The notes under the pieces: model-generated
Databases searched by the model: none
What the model saw: the letters and a program-made list of their open reading frames with translations, nothing else
Told to the model about the DNA's origin: nothing
From: Whalleya microplaca
Taxonomy: Eukaryota; Ascomycota; Sordariomycetes; Xylariales; Xylariaceae
NCBI GenBank assembly: GCA_022497155.1
Contig: MU385726.1
Coordinates: 709,963 to 773,962, forward strand
DNA length: 64,000 nucleotides
Direction of reading: 5' to 3'
Shown here: positions 44,851 through 56,041 of the stretch, in pieces
Layout of the letters: each line of letters opens with the position of its first letter
Numbering within the stretch: the first letter of the stretch is position 1
Position numbers and translations under genes: made by a program

Positions 44851-47800
44851 CACTATGAGCGGGCCTGCGGCTGACGGCATACTTGAGCACACATGCTTGC
44901 TCCATGGGCTGTGTAACGCAGCACAATGCACGAATAGGAATTAGGGCCGGGCCCCAGCATCTGCAGGAGAGGAGCTTTACGCATGGGCACAGTAGCAGCA
45001 GGAGCAGCGGTAGTAACAACAACAATAACAACAAGAACAGGAACAAAAGAACCACCAGAACCAGCGGCGGAGACGCAGACGCTCTGTGCGCAATCACGTC
45101 GCAATCCAAGATACTAAGGAGTGAAGTGCGGGTGCCGCGCGCCGCGTGAGTTCCTACTATCGCCCAGGCCAGGACAGATATCATCACCGTTCGTCCCCCC
45201 CTTCCTTCCCCGGTGAGCGCGCTCGACGAATGGGCGGAGAGGGGTTCGTGGATATAATGGAATCGCCCATATTAAGGGACGTAGGCAATGTAATGTGCTG
45301 TATGCATGGTGCGGGTATGTATGGATGGATGGGAGGGACGCGGTGCGGTGGCGGGTGGCTAGCTAGATGCACACAACACGCACAGATAAATAGAGTAGAT
45401 AGATAGAAATATGTGCTCTGGGATCACATAATTGCATCTACATATACTACTATATTATATCCTGTCCCCCCCATCCCCCCTTCCCCCCCTTAAGAGCTTT
45501 TCCCGATCGGCGGGTTCCGAGGTCCTGATTGGCCTCCACCTGCCGTGCATACATACGCATATATTTCGCTGGCCAGGAGGCCATGCGTGGGGAGGCGTGG
45601 ATGGTGAAGGGGGATGAGATGTGGCTGGCTCGGAGGTTCTCTGGTACCGTACACAGCACCCGGCCAGCCAGCGACCCAGATCATAATCGAACGCGGCTGT
45701 CGAAGCGGCTGCGTTGGGTGAGCGGCCCGGATCCGAATACCACATGCCCTGGGCCAATGACGTGCGAATGCTCACTGCGGAAACCCCTTAGATGGACGAG
45801 TGGCATTTTTTCGATGGCGCTGTGTCAGGTTGCAGGAGAAACAGGAGTAAAGAGAGATCTCACTATGCACGCAATGTTAAGAGGAAAGGACTGCGAGGAG
45901 AGGAGGGGGGAAGTGTACGGCAACACGGTGGAAAGAGATTGATTCGGCATTGCGGCATTGCGATATGCAAAGGACCTAGACGTGCTTCTGGCTGCGAGCT
46001 TACTGCAAGACCATCTTTCCTGACGAATGAGGTATGCCGAATGGGAGCTAGCATAATGAAACATATAGATTGGAGGAGCCATCGGGAGATCCGTCTCCTC
46101 TCTCATCTTGACCTACGTGACAGATCGCAACCAGCATTTCTCTGTGCCCAGTCTACACATTGTGGTACTGAAGGAATATGCTTGGTTTGGATGTGACCTG
46201 TTTTCCTCGTGTCCAATTGCGGGAGGTAAGACAGGCGGGTGAATGTGGTTTATTTGCAGTTCTGAGCAACCGTTGGCTTGCCTCGTGGGCAATTGCACTA
46301 GCCCGAAGACTTGGCGTAGCACATATCGCGATTTTCTGCATCATGCCGATAGCATGCAGGAGTTAGATTTTTTCCTATGAAACTATCGTGGCTGATCATG
46401 GGGGGATGCTTGAGGATAGGAAGCTTGGAGGGACTGAGTAGATCGGGGACTTTGTATTCGTCAGGTTGAATTCAAACCTGGCCGCGTTCATCGCTTCATG
46501 TCTGACTTCATATAAACGTTGACAGCAGCCATGACGAAGAATTATTTTTATCACAACCACCGCAGAGCCTAAAGATCCGGAGATTGTTAACGCAGGAGGA
46601 TATTCTGTTCCGCATCTTCCATGCTAGATAGTGCAGGCACACACTTGGTGCCACGAAGGAGGTAGTACGTGACAGCTCGTACAGCAGGAGGAATAGAGCG
46701 TGACAAGACACCGTTGGTGTCGTGCGATCACCTACGGGGAGTTATGCGTAAATCGATGTCCTGACGACAGAAAATTCACGCATGGCAAAGGCACGAAATA
46801 GAGCTCACAAACGAAATCCAAACCTAACAGCAGACCGGAATGTTCCAATTTTATGGCAACCTCCAAATGCCGATCGCTTCGATTTGGTGCAGATCTGACT
46901 GGCAAATCCGGGGACAGCCACAAACCCAAAGATTGGTCCGGATGGTGGATGGTGATCCGCACATGGATGATATTTTCCAGAAGCAATGGTTTCAGTATCG
47001 CAGAGAAACACGAAACAAAAATCCGTGCGAGAGAGAGAGACAATGCAAAGCCATGCGTTCTCCTCTCGTGACTATCTCAACTGGTCACTTGCAGTCCGCC
47101 GATGTCCATGAACCCACATGTTAATAATATGTTATACGCTGATGATCCGAGTGCTCCGGGATCTATGGCTCACCTCCGACCGCTCAAGTGCTGTCTTCCC
47201 ATGCGGACTGGCAGTTTAGCCCCGGCGACCATGAATGTGAGAGCCGAGACTTGGGGTTCAAATGGAGCGAGACCCGCGAATAAAATGCCGTAAGCTCTAT
47301 TGCGTGTCACGTATCACAGTACCTGGAGGCTCTCCTGATCAGCATTGCTGATAAGACTACTCCCTGACACACGTGGGAGGGAATATTTATCGAATCACTC
47401 TTGTCTCGCTCACTGCTGTTGAGTCTGGTTTGAGGACCGCCATTCCGAGATATGGACCTCGTTAATGCAGCAAGCTTGCTCCGCATGGCGAAGCCGGGAG
47501 TTGAATTCTTCCAAGGCCGCTCGGGATTTGTATATGTCGTTACTAGCAAGCAGAACCCGTAGGGCATATTGCTCTAGATCTCTAGGTAGAGAGAGGCCCT
47601 GGGTGCTTGATAGGACGAGTTTGAACGATTAATCATTTGCCGTGGATGTATGTATATGTTAAGGGCGGTTGTAGAACTAGAAGAGCGTCCCAGGAACACT
47701 AAATGATAACGGCAAAACTGGGTGGCCGCACAACAGGTTTCTATTTACTGAGTACCTCCAGCAAAGAATCGCGGTATCCTAGTTCTGTTGGTTCTTGGCA

Positions 47801-49059
47801 CGCATACGTATGTATTGGTCAATACACTATTGCACAATACCCTGGTGGAGGAGGAAAGGCGGGGTCAACCTAGATGTGACAACCTTTGGATACGTATGCA
47901 AGTTTCATCCATGATCCATCGGCCGATGGATGATAACTGATAATTGTCCGAGTATTATTATGTCCATTGAGATTAGCGTCAGTCTGTGAAGGAAGACCCT
48001 CCAAGACGGTAAGTTGGGCCTGTTATTAGTCGATGTCTGCTTTATTGCCCGTCTCGAGTTGGCCGTAGTATCACCACGTCTTCGCCGCTGCCTCTGGTAG
48101 CACTGGATCCTGTATACCTTAATAAGTGTACAGGCGGATAGACGGGCTCAATGGTTCACTTCATCTCACACCGTCTTTTCAGCCCTAGGAAACACGATAC
48201 CTCGCAAGTAAAACTTCTCGTAAAGATCGACCGAATCGCCTATATCCTGGTGCTTATGATATACGTCCCTTGTCAGCTACTCAGAATTGCCTTCGTACGG
48301 GCCATGTTATGCATGGTGATCGGACAAATACTGCATCTAGAAGCATAACTACAATATCACGGTAGCAGATATACCCAGCACGGCTCGAAGAGTCAGCGAA
48401 ATCGGGTTGGGTCTGGTTTCCCACCGTGCTGTTACGAATGGACTGCCTGACTGCCTCTGGAGAGCTGAGCTGCCGGTTCTATGTGCGTCTTCAGAGGCTG
48501 TCACTCAGAGCGGTCTGTGGATTGGTGGATAGATCAACCTAGTTCGGCGCTGTTAGAAACGACATTAACGAGACTTACATGTTCGCTTATGATGCTGTGC
48601 TACGGTGGCTTTTCTTGTCTCCACGACGGTTGCATGGTGTCGTGTCATCTATTCAAACTATTCCAGATGTCGTGTGCCACCAACGCACATCCCGACCCAT
48701 GCGCGTTAAGTATTGAACTAAGGACCACGATCTGATAGTGGTAGTCGTGTAGCACTTGTTACCGATTGCCACCGAATATGACGTGCCCAGCTCGTTGTCA
48801 CGAAGTGTTTGCTTGTTTGCTTGCCTTTGCGTTCCCGCTAGGATAGGAAATTCTGCATCTCATCACCCGCTGCGGATTTTTCTGGCTTCCTCGGGGGTCC
48901 TTAGACAACAGGCGTCGAACGATAGGTGGGAAGTAAGCCCCGATCAGAGAAGCTCTCACACATAGTACATACTTCCGGTATACTTCGACTGCCTTCTTAG
49001 CCCGTCGGTCAACCAGCCGAACCACGCTAGTCTGTGTGATCCGTACCTCCGTCCCGTCT

Positions 49060-49090
<31 letters not shown>

Positions 49091-50700
49091 CGCCAAACTT
49101 GATTGAAGGATAAGTTGCGAGATTAGAAGGGAGACGGAAGCTAGGGGACAGCACGGCTTACGCCTAGCTAACAAGTGGATGCTAGTGCCCCCATTGAACC
49201 ACACAAAGTTCGTTTGGCGATGAGTGTTGGCTCGCTGGCATTACTCAGGAGCATACATGTTGCTATAACGGGCCGTTCTTATACCTTACCCATCACCACC
49301 CAGCGGCGCATACGCCGTAAGCACCAGTCTGGGGAAAGGAAAGATCTGGTGCGAACCCTGGGTCCCGTGGCGCAAAGGATTCAGCTAGGGTAAGCTGTAT
49401 TATGGTACTACCATGGATAATACCGTCGATGTCAGAAAAAAGGATTGAAGCTTGCCGCGGAGCGCGATGGCTTAAGCCATTTGCTGCTCTGTCGTTGATA
49501 CCGAGATCGATGAGATCAAGACGATCCGGTTCGCACGTTGGACATGACGAATTTTCATGTCAACGGTCAACCACGGAGTTGCACATGGCGCAATGGACGG
49601 GGGACGGCAAAGGTGATAGTGACAGTGATGGGCTTTATCGATTGATTCTAATTGTACGGTATTCCGTACAAGAGACCAACCTGGGCTTTTTCTCAGTCAG
49701 CCTCGACGACATTAGCGCATATCATCAGTGACATAGTCATGTTCGCTGTGCCGCATACCGAGACGCCACGGCCGGTTTTTGGGGCCGACTGTGCTGTACC
49801 ATGATTTCAGCGGAATGGTTTAAGCGTCCGTCTTCGCTTATGTCGGCAAGCTTTCTGGCATTATCACGAAATTTACGGAGTAGTACGTGATAGTTCGTAA
49901 CTTCGTATGTTGAATCAACTTGAATGTTCACGACACTAGAGATGCTCGTCCTGATGATGATGAACATGGTCGACCCATCTATATATGTACATCGGGCAGC
50001 CTAGTTCGGTACGGCCATCTACATGTACCTAATTACAGCACGTTTACCTGCCTATCCATCGCTACCTAGGTACCTAGGTATGCTGCTATGCTGCTATGCT
50101 GCTGTTATGTAGCAGCCTAGCCGATGTTAGGACGCTGGGGACGCTGCTGGGGACGTGGCTGGTGTGGGGCAGAGAGGCCCCAGCCTATGTACATACAGGG
50201 AACGTTTCTACGTAGCCCCTCAGGGTCCGATTGCTCCTGCACGTGTAAGTGGTCAACGCTAAATGGATATATCCTTAGGCGGTATCGACGGGGCTTACTT
50301 TGTATGTATGCACAGGCCTTGCAGAGGCTCCAGCGGCCGGATTTCGTAGTATGTATGTATATGTAGTAATGGAGCAACAGCAGTCAGGTTGGGTCAGGTA
50401 GGTACATAGGGTCAGGTAAGGTAGGTATGTGCATCGCTTCCGCGTTGGGGTATATTTGGAGAAAGTGGACGGTGCTGGCACCGGCTAGTCCAGCATGAGG
50501 GACCACGCCGAACCAGTCGCCAACCCGCAATAACCAGTAGACCACATATCTCAATATGTACCTAAGTAAGGTACCTAACCTAACACAATCAATAATTCCT
50601 GTCTGTCCTGCCTGTAAGATCTCGAGAGTCTTTCCCACACGAACCGGAAGGATTCAATTTCACTCTCCTACTATTCCTAATATTAGCTCATGTACGGATT
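44851..50700. other. Long stretch with balanced base composition and no supported gene
   Basis: Nearly 6 kb where ORFs are short, overlap on all frames and show no family motif or convincing splice continuation. It contains a CTG/CAG microsatellite (49062-49091) and the palindromic CTACCTAGGTACCTAGGTA run at about 50062-50080, followed by ATGCTGCT repeats. It may be a long regulatory region, contain non-coding RNA, or hold decayed genes; the sequence alone does not decide. Confidence 0.4.
49062..49091. repeat. CTG/CAG trinucleotide microsatellite
   Basis: Two TTG units followed by about eight CTG units. No gene encloses it. Confidence 0.9.
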
Positions 50701-50717
50701 ACATGTATAACGTATAC

Positions 50718-50718
<1 letters not shown>

Positions 50719-50752
<34 letters not shown>
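50719..50752. repeat. TATATG hexanucleotide microsatellite
   Basis: Five to six tandem TATATG units. This is the first of the simple repeats that crowd the region 5' of the otubain gene. Confidence 0.9.
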
Positions 50753-50754
<2 letters not shown>

Positions 50755-51728
50755 TATTCATGTTGGAAATTAGATATACCCTATTTCCTATTCCCCATTC
50801 CCCATTCCCCGTTCCCCGTTCCCTATGTACAAAGTATACCTGATAGGTAGATAATAATATAGCCTCCACGCACTCTGTCGGTACGTACGTTCCTAACCTA
50901 CATACAGATACAGATACACCTCCAACCCAACACTATCACTCACTATAATTACAGGGGGGGCCCCGTACTACTGCCGCTGCTGGTGTAACCCATACATAAT
51001 TACATGTACATACTGCGAGTACTTGGTTGATTGATTGATTGATTGATCAAATTGACAGGGCTTCTCTCTCTCTCTCTCTCTCTCTGCTCTGCTCTGCTCT
51101 CTCTGCTCTGCTCTCTCTTTGGTCCTCATCTTTTTTTTCTTTTAGACAAAAGCCCGCCCCGTTACCAAATCTCTGGATCCTACTGTTTCTCTTTTTCCTT
51201 TTTCTTCCTCTCTCCCTCCCCTCCCCTTGCTCTCTTCTCCCCTCTTCCTCTCTCTCGCTCTCGCTCCCCTATTCCACGTTTCTCTTCCTTTGTTGCTGCT
51301 GGTTACAGCCCGAAGAGAGACCTCTAATTAATACAACAACACCGTGGACCGTCGGAGGGGGCCATTCCTGTTGTTGTTCGCGCGTGCAACAGAGCTACAT
51401 AACCCATCTACATATCTACCAGACATATCTACATACATATCTACACAGCTACACAGCTACACAGCTACCAGCTACCAGCTACTTACCTACTACATACCTA
51501 CATATACTACTACATATTACCTAGCTAGGATCTACCTTGATCGACCGTCTACCTTCCCTTGCTCTCTACTTTATTTTACTTTGCTTTACTTTACTCTGCT
51601 TTGCCTTGCCTTGCCTTGCTTTGCTGTCATTGCTTCACCCAGACCCGAGTAACAGTAGTCGAGCTAGCTTTCATGATCCGAAGCTTCCACGCTTCGGGTC
51701 AAGCTTTGGCTCAGGCGCAGGCACAGGC
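50753..51728 (+). promoter_or_regulatory. Simple-repeat-rich 5' region of the otubain gene
   Basis: Contains successive low-complexity tracts: CCCCATT/CCCGTTC units (about 50788-50822), GATT repeats (51022-51046), a (CT)n tract and CTCTG units (51063-51118), a pyrimidine-rich run to about 51290, ACACAGCT and ACCAGCT units (51443-51482) and TTTACTTTGC/CTTGC units (51568-51625). Pyrimidine-rich tracts are common near fungal transcription starts, so this is read as promoter plus 5' UTR. Confidence 0.5.
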
Positions 51729-54012
51729 ATGTTCCAGCCTCAACCAACACCGTTTGCCTCGTATGCTTCCTACGGAGTCAACATAGCCAACGCTGAAATC
51801 CCCGAGTACGCCTTCCAGCCCACCCCGCTGGCTCAATTCGGTGCAGGTGCAGGTGCAGGCGCAGGACATGCTGGCGGTGGTACCGGCCCAAGTCCAGCTG
51901 GTGGTGGACCAACCGGTGGACCAACGGCGGCTGACGTCTTCACCTCTCCCATCTTCCATAGCCATCATAATTCTCTAATAACCGCCAACAATAACAACCA
52001 CAATAACAACAACAACAACAACAATCTTCCTTACAACTCGATCGCCGCTACCCCCCACCACAACCACCATCGCACCCATCGCACCATCAAGATGGAGCCG
52101 CAACAACCGCCAAACGATCTCGCCCAACAAGAGGCTGCAGCACGGGACTACAAGCCTCAGCTAGAGGTTGGTACACCTGCGTAATTTCTCTTTTAGCCCC
52201 CTATTTCCTATTTCTTTCGTATGCGCAGCTGTGCTTAGGAGGTTGTATTATTTCCTCAGTAAATTGGAAAATCTCAGATGGTGCAGGTGTACCAAAAAGG
52301 CTCACATTTAAACTGCGAACAGGGTCCCCTGGTTGGCGAGAGGAAACCGAGCAACGTTATAGCGGAAGAGTACGCCAAAGCAGATGCTACATATGTCGCC
52401 AAAACACTGGTGAGTCCCTTGATTTGAGACCCTGATTTGCTGCAAGTCAAGCAGTGGCAGAGTTCAGCCCAATTGATCTATTTCTGTTGCAGGCGTTGCC
52501 TCAGACTTATTCGCATTATCGCCCGATCCAAGGTGATGGCAACTGTGGCTGGCGAGGTGAGTTTGACAACCATATCACAACAACCATGTCCCCTTCCTCT
52601 CCTACTGCTCCTACTGGTGATCTTGCTGCAATTACCCTTCACGTACCCCGCAATTCGTGCGTAACTGTCACCGCTAGGGTCTGTCTTATCTTACGTTGCC
52701 ATGCTCTGATTGATCAAAGATCAACAGCTGTAACGACGGCCGCTGTTACCTGTACCATGAACCGATTCCCAATCATCAATCAGCACTTGAATCATCCGGC
52801 TTCTGGACGCCCAAGTTGACTTTTGGTGGCATTCTAGCAATCGCGTTCGCTTATTTCGAGACCCTGGTACGATGTCGCGATATAAATCAGCTTCAGGGCG
52901 AATTGGCTCGATTAACCAGCCTGAACAATTATATTGAGAATGTGGGAGGGCACAGTCCGTGGCTGTTCGAGGATATGGTGTCGGAAACGTTCGATCTATT
53001 CAACGAAGTCATTGCGGCCGTGTCTAGTGGCCACGATGCCCTGGGGCTTGTAATGGCGAAGTTTAACGATGCCAGCTCGTCACAATCCATTGTCTATCAC
53101 CAGCGCCTGCTTGCATCCTCGTGGTTAAAGGGCAATTATGCCCAGTATGAGCCTTGGATAGCCGGTGGGGTCGAGAATTATATCCAAGATACCGTCATGC
53201 CAGTCGACAGGGAAATCGATCATATCGGCGTCGTGCTCCTCTTCGATGTGCTACTCAAACCGGCCAATATGGTGCTCGAGATTGCCTACCTCGATAGAAG
53301 CGACGGACTAGAGGTCAATACGCATCGGATGCCAGGAGAGGCGATTGGTCAAGACCCGAACGTTCTAGGACCCATGATTCACCTATTATATCGCCCAGGC
53401 CATTATGATATCCTATATCGCGATTCTGTGATACAAGCTCCGCCTGTGCCGCCCGCGCCGACCAATCTCCAGATCAACCGTGCAACCTTCACGCATCACC
53501 ACGAGATCGAAAGCACGATGCCTTCTCTACAAGGTGATTTTACGCTAGACATGACCGCACTAGGCATGATCCCGGGCTTTGAGCCTCCGCCCAGCCTATC
53601 CCCACTAGCGTCTCCTCCAGCAGCTCCGTCTCCGATGACGGATCCGTATGCTGCTTCTCCCCAATCGCCATGGCTCCCTCAACACTTTCCAGACGGCATG
53701 CCGGCGGCGCCTCCGCCTCAACAACAGCCGAGCCCACCACAGCAACACGCTACGACGCCCATGACGATACACCCTCTCCGTTTCAGTAAATACAATTTTC
53801 CCGATTTGGTAGAGACGAACACCTTTCACGAACCCGCTTTTCAAACGAACACGTTTAAGAATAGCCATTTTAATGTTGCCCATTATAACAACATGAATTT
53901 CCAGCCAGAGATGTACAGACCTGATGCCGAGGAGGAAATACCAACTGGAAAAGGCGGTGGCCGAAAACGGAGTAGCGACAGCACGGTCATCAAAAAGGAG
54001 CACAGGGGATAG
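51729..54012 (+). CDS. Otubain-type ubiquitin thioesterase (peptidase C65) with long disordered ends
   Basis: Cysteine protease that removes ubiquitin from conjugates. Exons 51729-52166, 52323-52409, 52493-52556 and 52838-54012; product 587 aa. The catalytic Asp190 and Cys193 lie in GDGNCGWR, split from the following AIAFAYFETL by intron 3 (281 bp), and the catalytic His is His385 in GHYDILY. Preceding family segments are GPLVGERK...EEYAKADATYVAKTLALPQTYSHYRP. The first 146 residues are Gly/Ala-, Asn- and His-rich (AAC repeats), and about 200 residues after the core are Pro/Gln/Ser-rich, ending in a basic GGGRKRSSDSTVIKKEHRG that could act as a nuclear signal. The start is the first ATG in frame; upstream reading lacks an ATG. 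Confidence 0.9.
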
Positions 54013-54985
54013 AGGAGTCTTTTTTTCCCTCCGGATCTTGTAAGCATTCTCCTCGGTTCGAGGGGGGCGGTCGGCAGCACTTCTTCGTCTATTACGATTA
54101 TGGCGTTATCTGGTAATGAAAGACTGAGCGGTACCCACTATACCACCGAGACGAAGTAATGAGACATTGGTCCCAGCATCTTTATCTTAGGGCCAACTTA
54201 GGGAATTTGGAACTTAATGTAAACTTGCAAAGGGGCAGCAGAATGCTTACGCAGTACTGCTCGAGAGTCGGCTGAGCTAAACACAGAAAAATGTTGTTAA
54301 GTTAAAGCCGCAGAAAAAATACGATAACTTTACCCAACGTAATTTAATTCCACTTTCTAAGTAAAATCCTTTAGATTTCTGAATATGCATGTCATGTGAA
54401 GACTACTAGACAATCAAGTAGGTAGCACAAGTGGACAAAATTATCTGACTGTTTCGTTACCACGTGGCAGTCCCTATCAGGTAGCAGAGCAAGTGATCAG
54501 TTTCGATGTGCCAGTCTAGAGCATCCCCCTCGGCGGATTTTGCTTGGGCTAGTTTGAGAGCCTGCGTGTTGCCGCTCACTCGGTCCTCTTTACTTTCCCA
54601 ATTACCGCCGAGATCGGCGACGGGTTGCTGCATGCGTGCTGCTGTCAAGCACCTCTTCGTCACAGTTGGCCATTGCCAATTAACGGCCGGGAACCATATC
54701 CCGAGGGCCATGCCAAGTCAGATGCCCGTCTGCAACCTGCTTTCCAGATCTTGGTATCAGACAGAAAGTCGTGCAGGATGATGCCCTGCCCTGCCAGAGG
54801 CTGTGAGCTCCACCACCACCACCACCTATCCGTACCTATCCATCTATCTATCTCTCTTTTAACATGTGGAGAAACATGTCTCCGCCTATGGATAGGTAGA
54901 CAGTAGACATGGGATGAGATTAACCGTTGCTAAGTTGCAATCCGGCACCCGCCTTCATGAACTGATGCGCAATGACGAGCACCCG
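54013..54985. other. Convergent intergenic, no gene seen
   Basis: 973 bp between the stop codons of the otubain gene and LIP2, containing both 3' UTRs. A short CACCAC run and CTATCTATCT units lie near 54808-54860. Confidence 0.55.
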
Positions 54986-56041
54986 TCATTGCGTCGAGCT
55001 CGACTCCGCAGAGTCATGCGGCGGCCCGCGACGGTCCGGTTTTCGAAACCATGTAAGCGGTCGGGCTTCATCGTACGCACCCTTCTGGTCGTCAAGGCCC
55101 AGCTCCGCCTTCCACCGGTCCCAGTCACTCCGCTGATGATTCACCTCCTTCACACCCCCATCACCACCCCGCAGTTGCAACCGGGCCGCGAACTCGCTCG
55201 CCCACAGCGAGGCAATCTCCTCCCCCTGCGGCACGGATCCCGCCTCCGCCTCCGCTTCCGCTTCCGGCTCCCACCCCGCCAGCTCCGCCGCCACGCTCGT
55301 GATGCCCTTGTCCCCCAGCCCGCACGCATCGATGCGCGCCCACGGGTTCAGCGTCTCGTCGGTCCCGGTCACCGGCATCCCGACGTTGATAGCGACGCCG
55401 AGGCCCGTGACGTGGCGGCGCAGATGGACGCCGAGGGCCGCGATCTTGCGCTGCCCCCCATCCTCACCCTCCCCACCCCCGTGGCGCACCCACACGCCCG
55501 GATCCGCCGTAGTCGCGAGCCCCCCGATCCCGAGCCGCGCCAGCGCCGCCACCGTCGTCTGCTCCAGCAGACAGGCGTACGCGCGGACGGAGAAGGGCGC
55601 GTGCAGCGGCGACCGCAGGTCGATCACGGGCCACAGGACCACCTGCCCGGGGCCGTGGTAGGTGGCGAGGCCGCCGCGCGGCGCGGGCGCGACCTGCGGC
55701 CTGAAGCCCGGGGGGCGCGTGGCAGCAACGGGGGCGGGGGGAGGACACCCGGGATACGCGAGCCGGAGGGGGGCCCTCAGGCGCTCGCGCTCGCGGCGCG
55801 TCAGCGGCGTGGTCTGTCGCCGCCCGAGCGTGTACGTGGGGCTCGGGGTGAAGGAGAGGAGCGTGGGGAGAGGCGGCGGCGGCGGGGAGGGAGAGGGGGG
55901 CAGGGAGGAGGTTTGGGCGGCTTTCCAGGCTAGTAGGTCCTGCTGCAGCTTCGATTGGACGCGGGTCGCCAGGGCATAGGAGGGGAATCTGGGAGGGGAT
56001 TGGAGGGGCCACGAGGGGAGCGCGATGTGGCGGAGCGACAT
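54986..56041 (-). CDS. LIP2: Octanoyl-[ACP]:protein octanoyltransferase (LipB / Lip2)
   Basis: Mitochondrial enzyme that moves octanoate from acyl carrier protein to lipoyl domains such as those of the 2-oxoacid dehydrogenases, the first step of de novo lipoylation. Single exon, 351 aa. The LipB signature RGGLATYHGPGQVVLWPVIDL is at 122-142; the catalytic Lys is Lys199 in RKIAALGVHLRRHVT and the acyl-thioester Cys is Cys240 in DACGLGDKGITS. The N-terminus (MSLRHIALPSWPL) has weak presequence character. A Pro-rich insert at 47-62 and an Ala/Glu repeat around 258-270 are additions to the core. The gene is very GC-rich, unlike the flanks, which causes long shadow ORFs on the opposite strand. Confidence 0.93.
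   Translation of the reverse strand: MSLRHIALPSWPLQSPPRFPSYALATRVQSKLQQDLLAWKAAQTSSLPPSPSPPPPPLPTLLSFTPSPTYTLGRRQTTPLTRRERERLRAPLRLAYPGCPPPAPVAATRPPGFRPQVAPAPRGGLATYHGPGQVVLWPVIDLRSPLHAPFSVRAYACLLEQTTVAALARLGIGGLATTADPGVWVRHGGGEGEDGGQRKIAALGVHLRRHVTGLGVAINVGMPVTGTDETLNPWARIDACGLGDKGITSVAAELAGWEPEAEAEAEAGSVPQGEEIASLWASEFAARLQLRGGDGGVKEVNHQRSDWDRWKAELGLDDQKGAYDEARPLTWFRKPDRRGPPHDSAESSSTQ

Noticed and set aside
44819..45187. Leucine-rich minus-strand ORF, considered as a membrane protein
   Set aside because: The Leu run comes from a CAA/CAG-type simple repeat; there is no other support.
49350..49400. GTGGCGCAA string resembling the 5' half of a tRNA-Arg
   Set aside because: The anticodon and T arms do not follow.
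54914..55979. Long plus-strand ORFs over LIP2
   Set aside because: Arg-rich shadows of a very GC-rich gene; the LipB motifs are on the minus strand.
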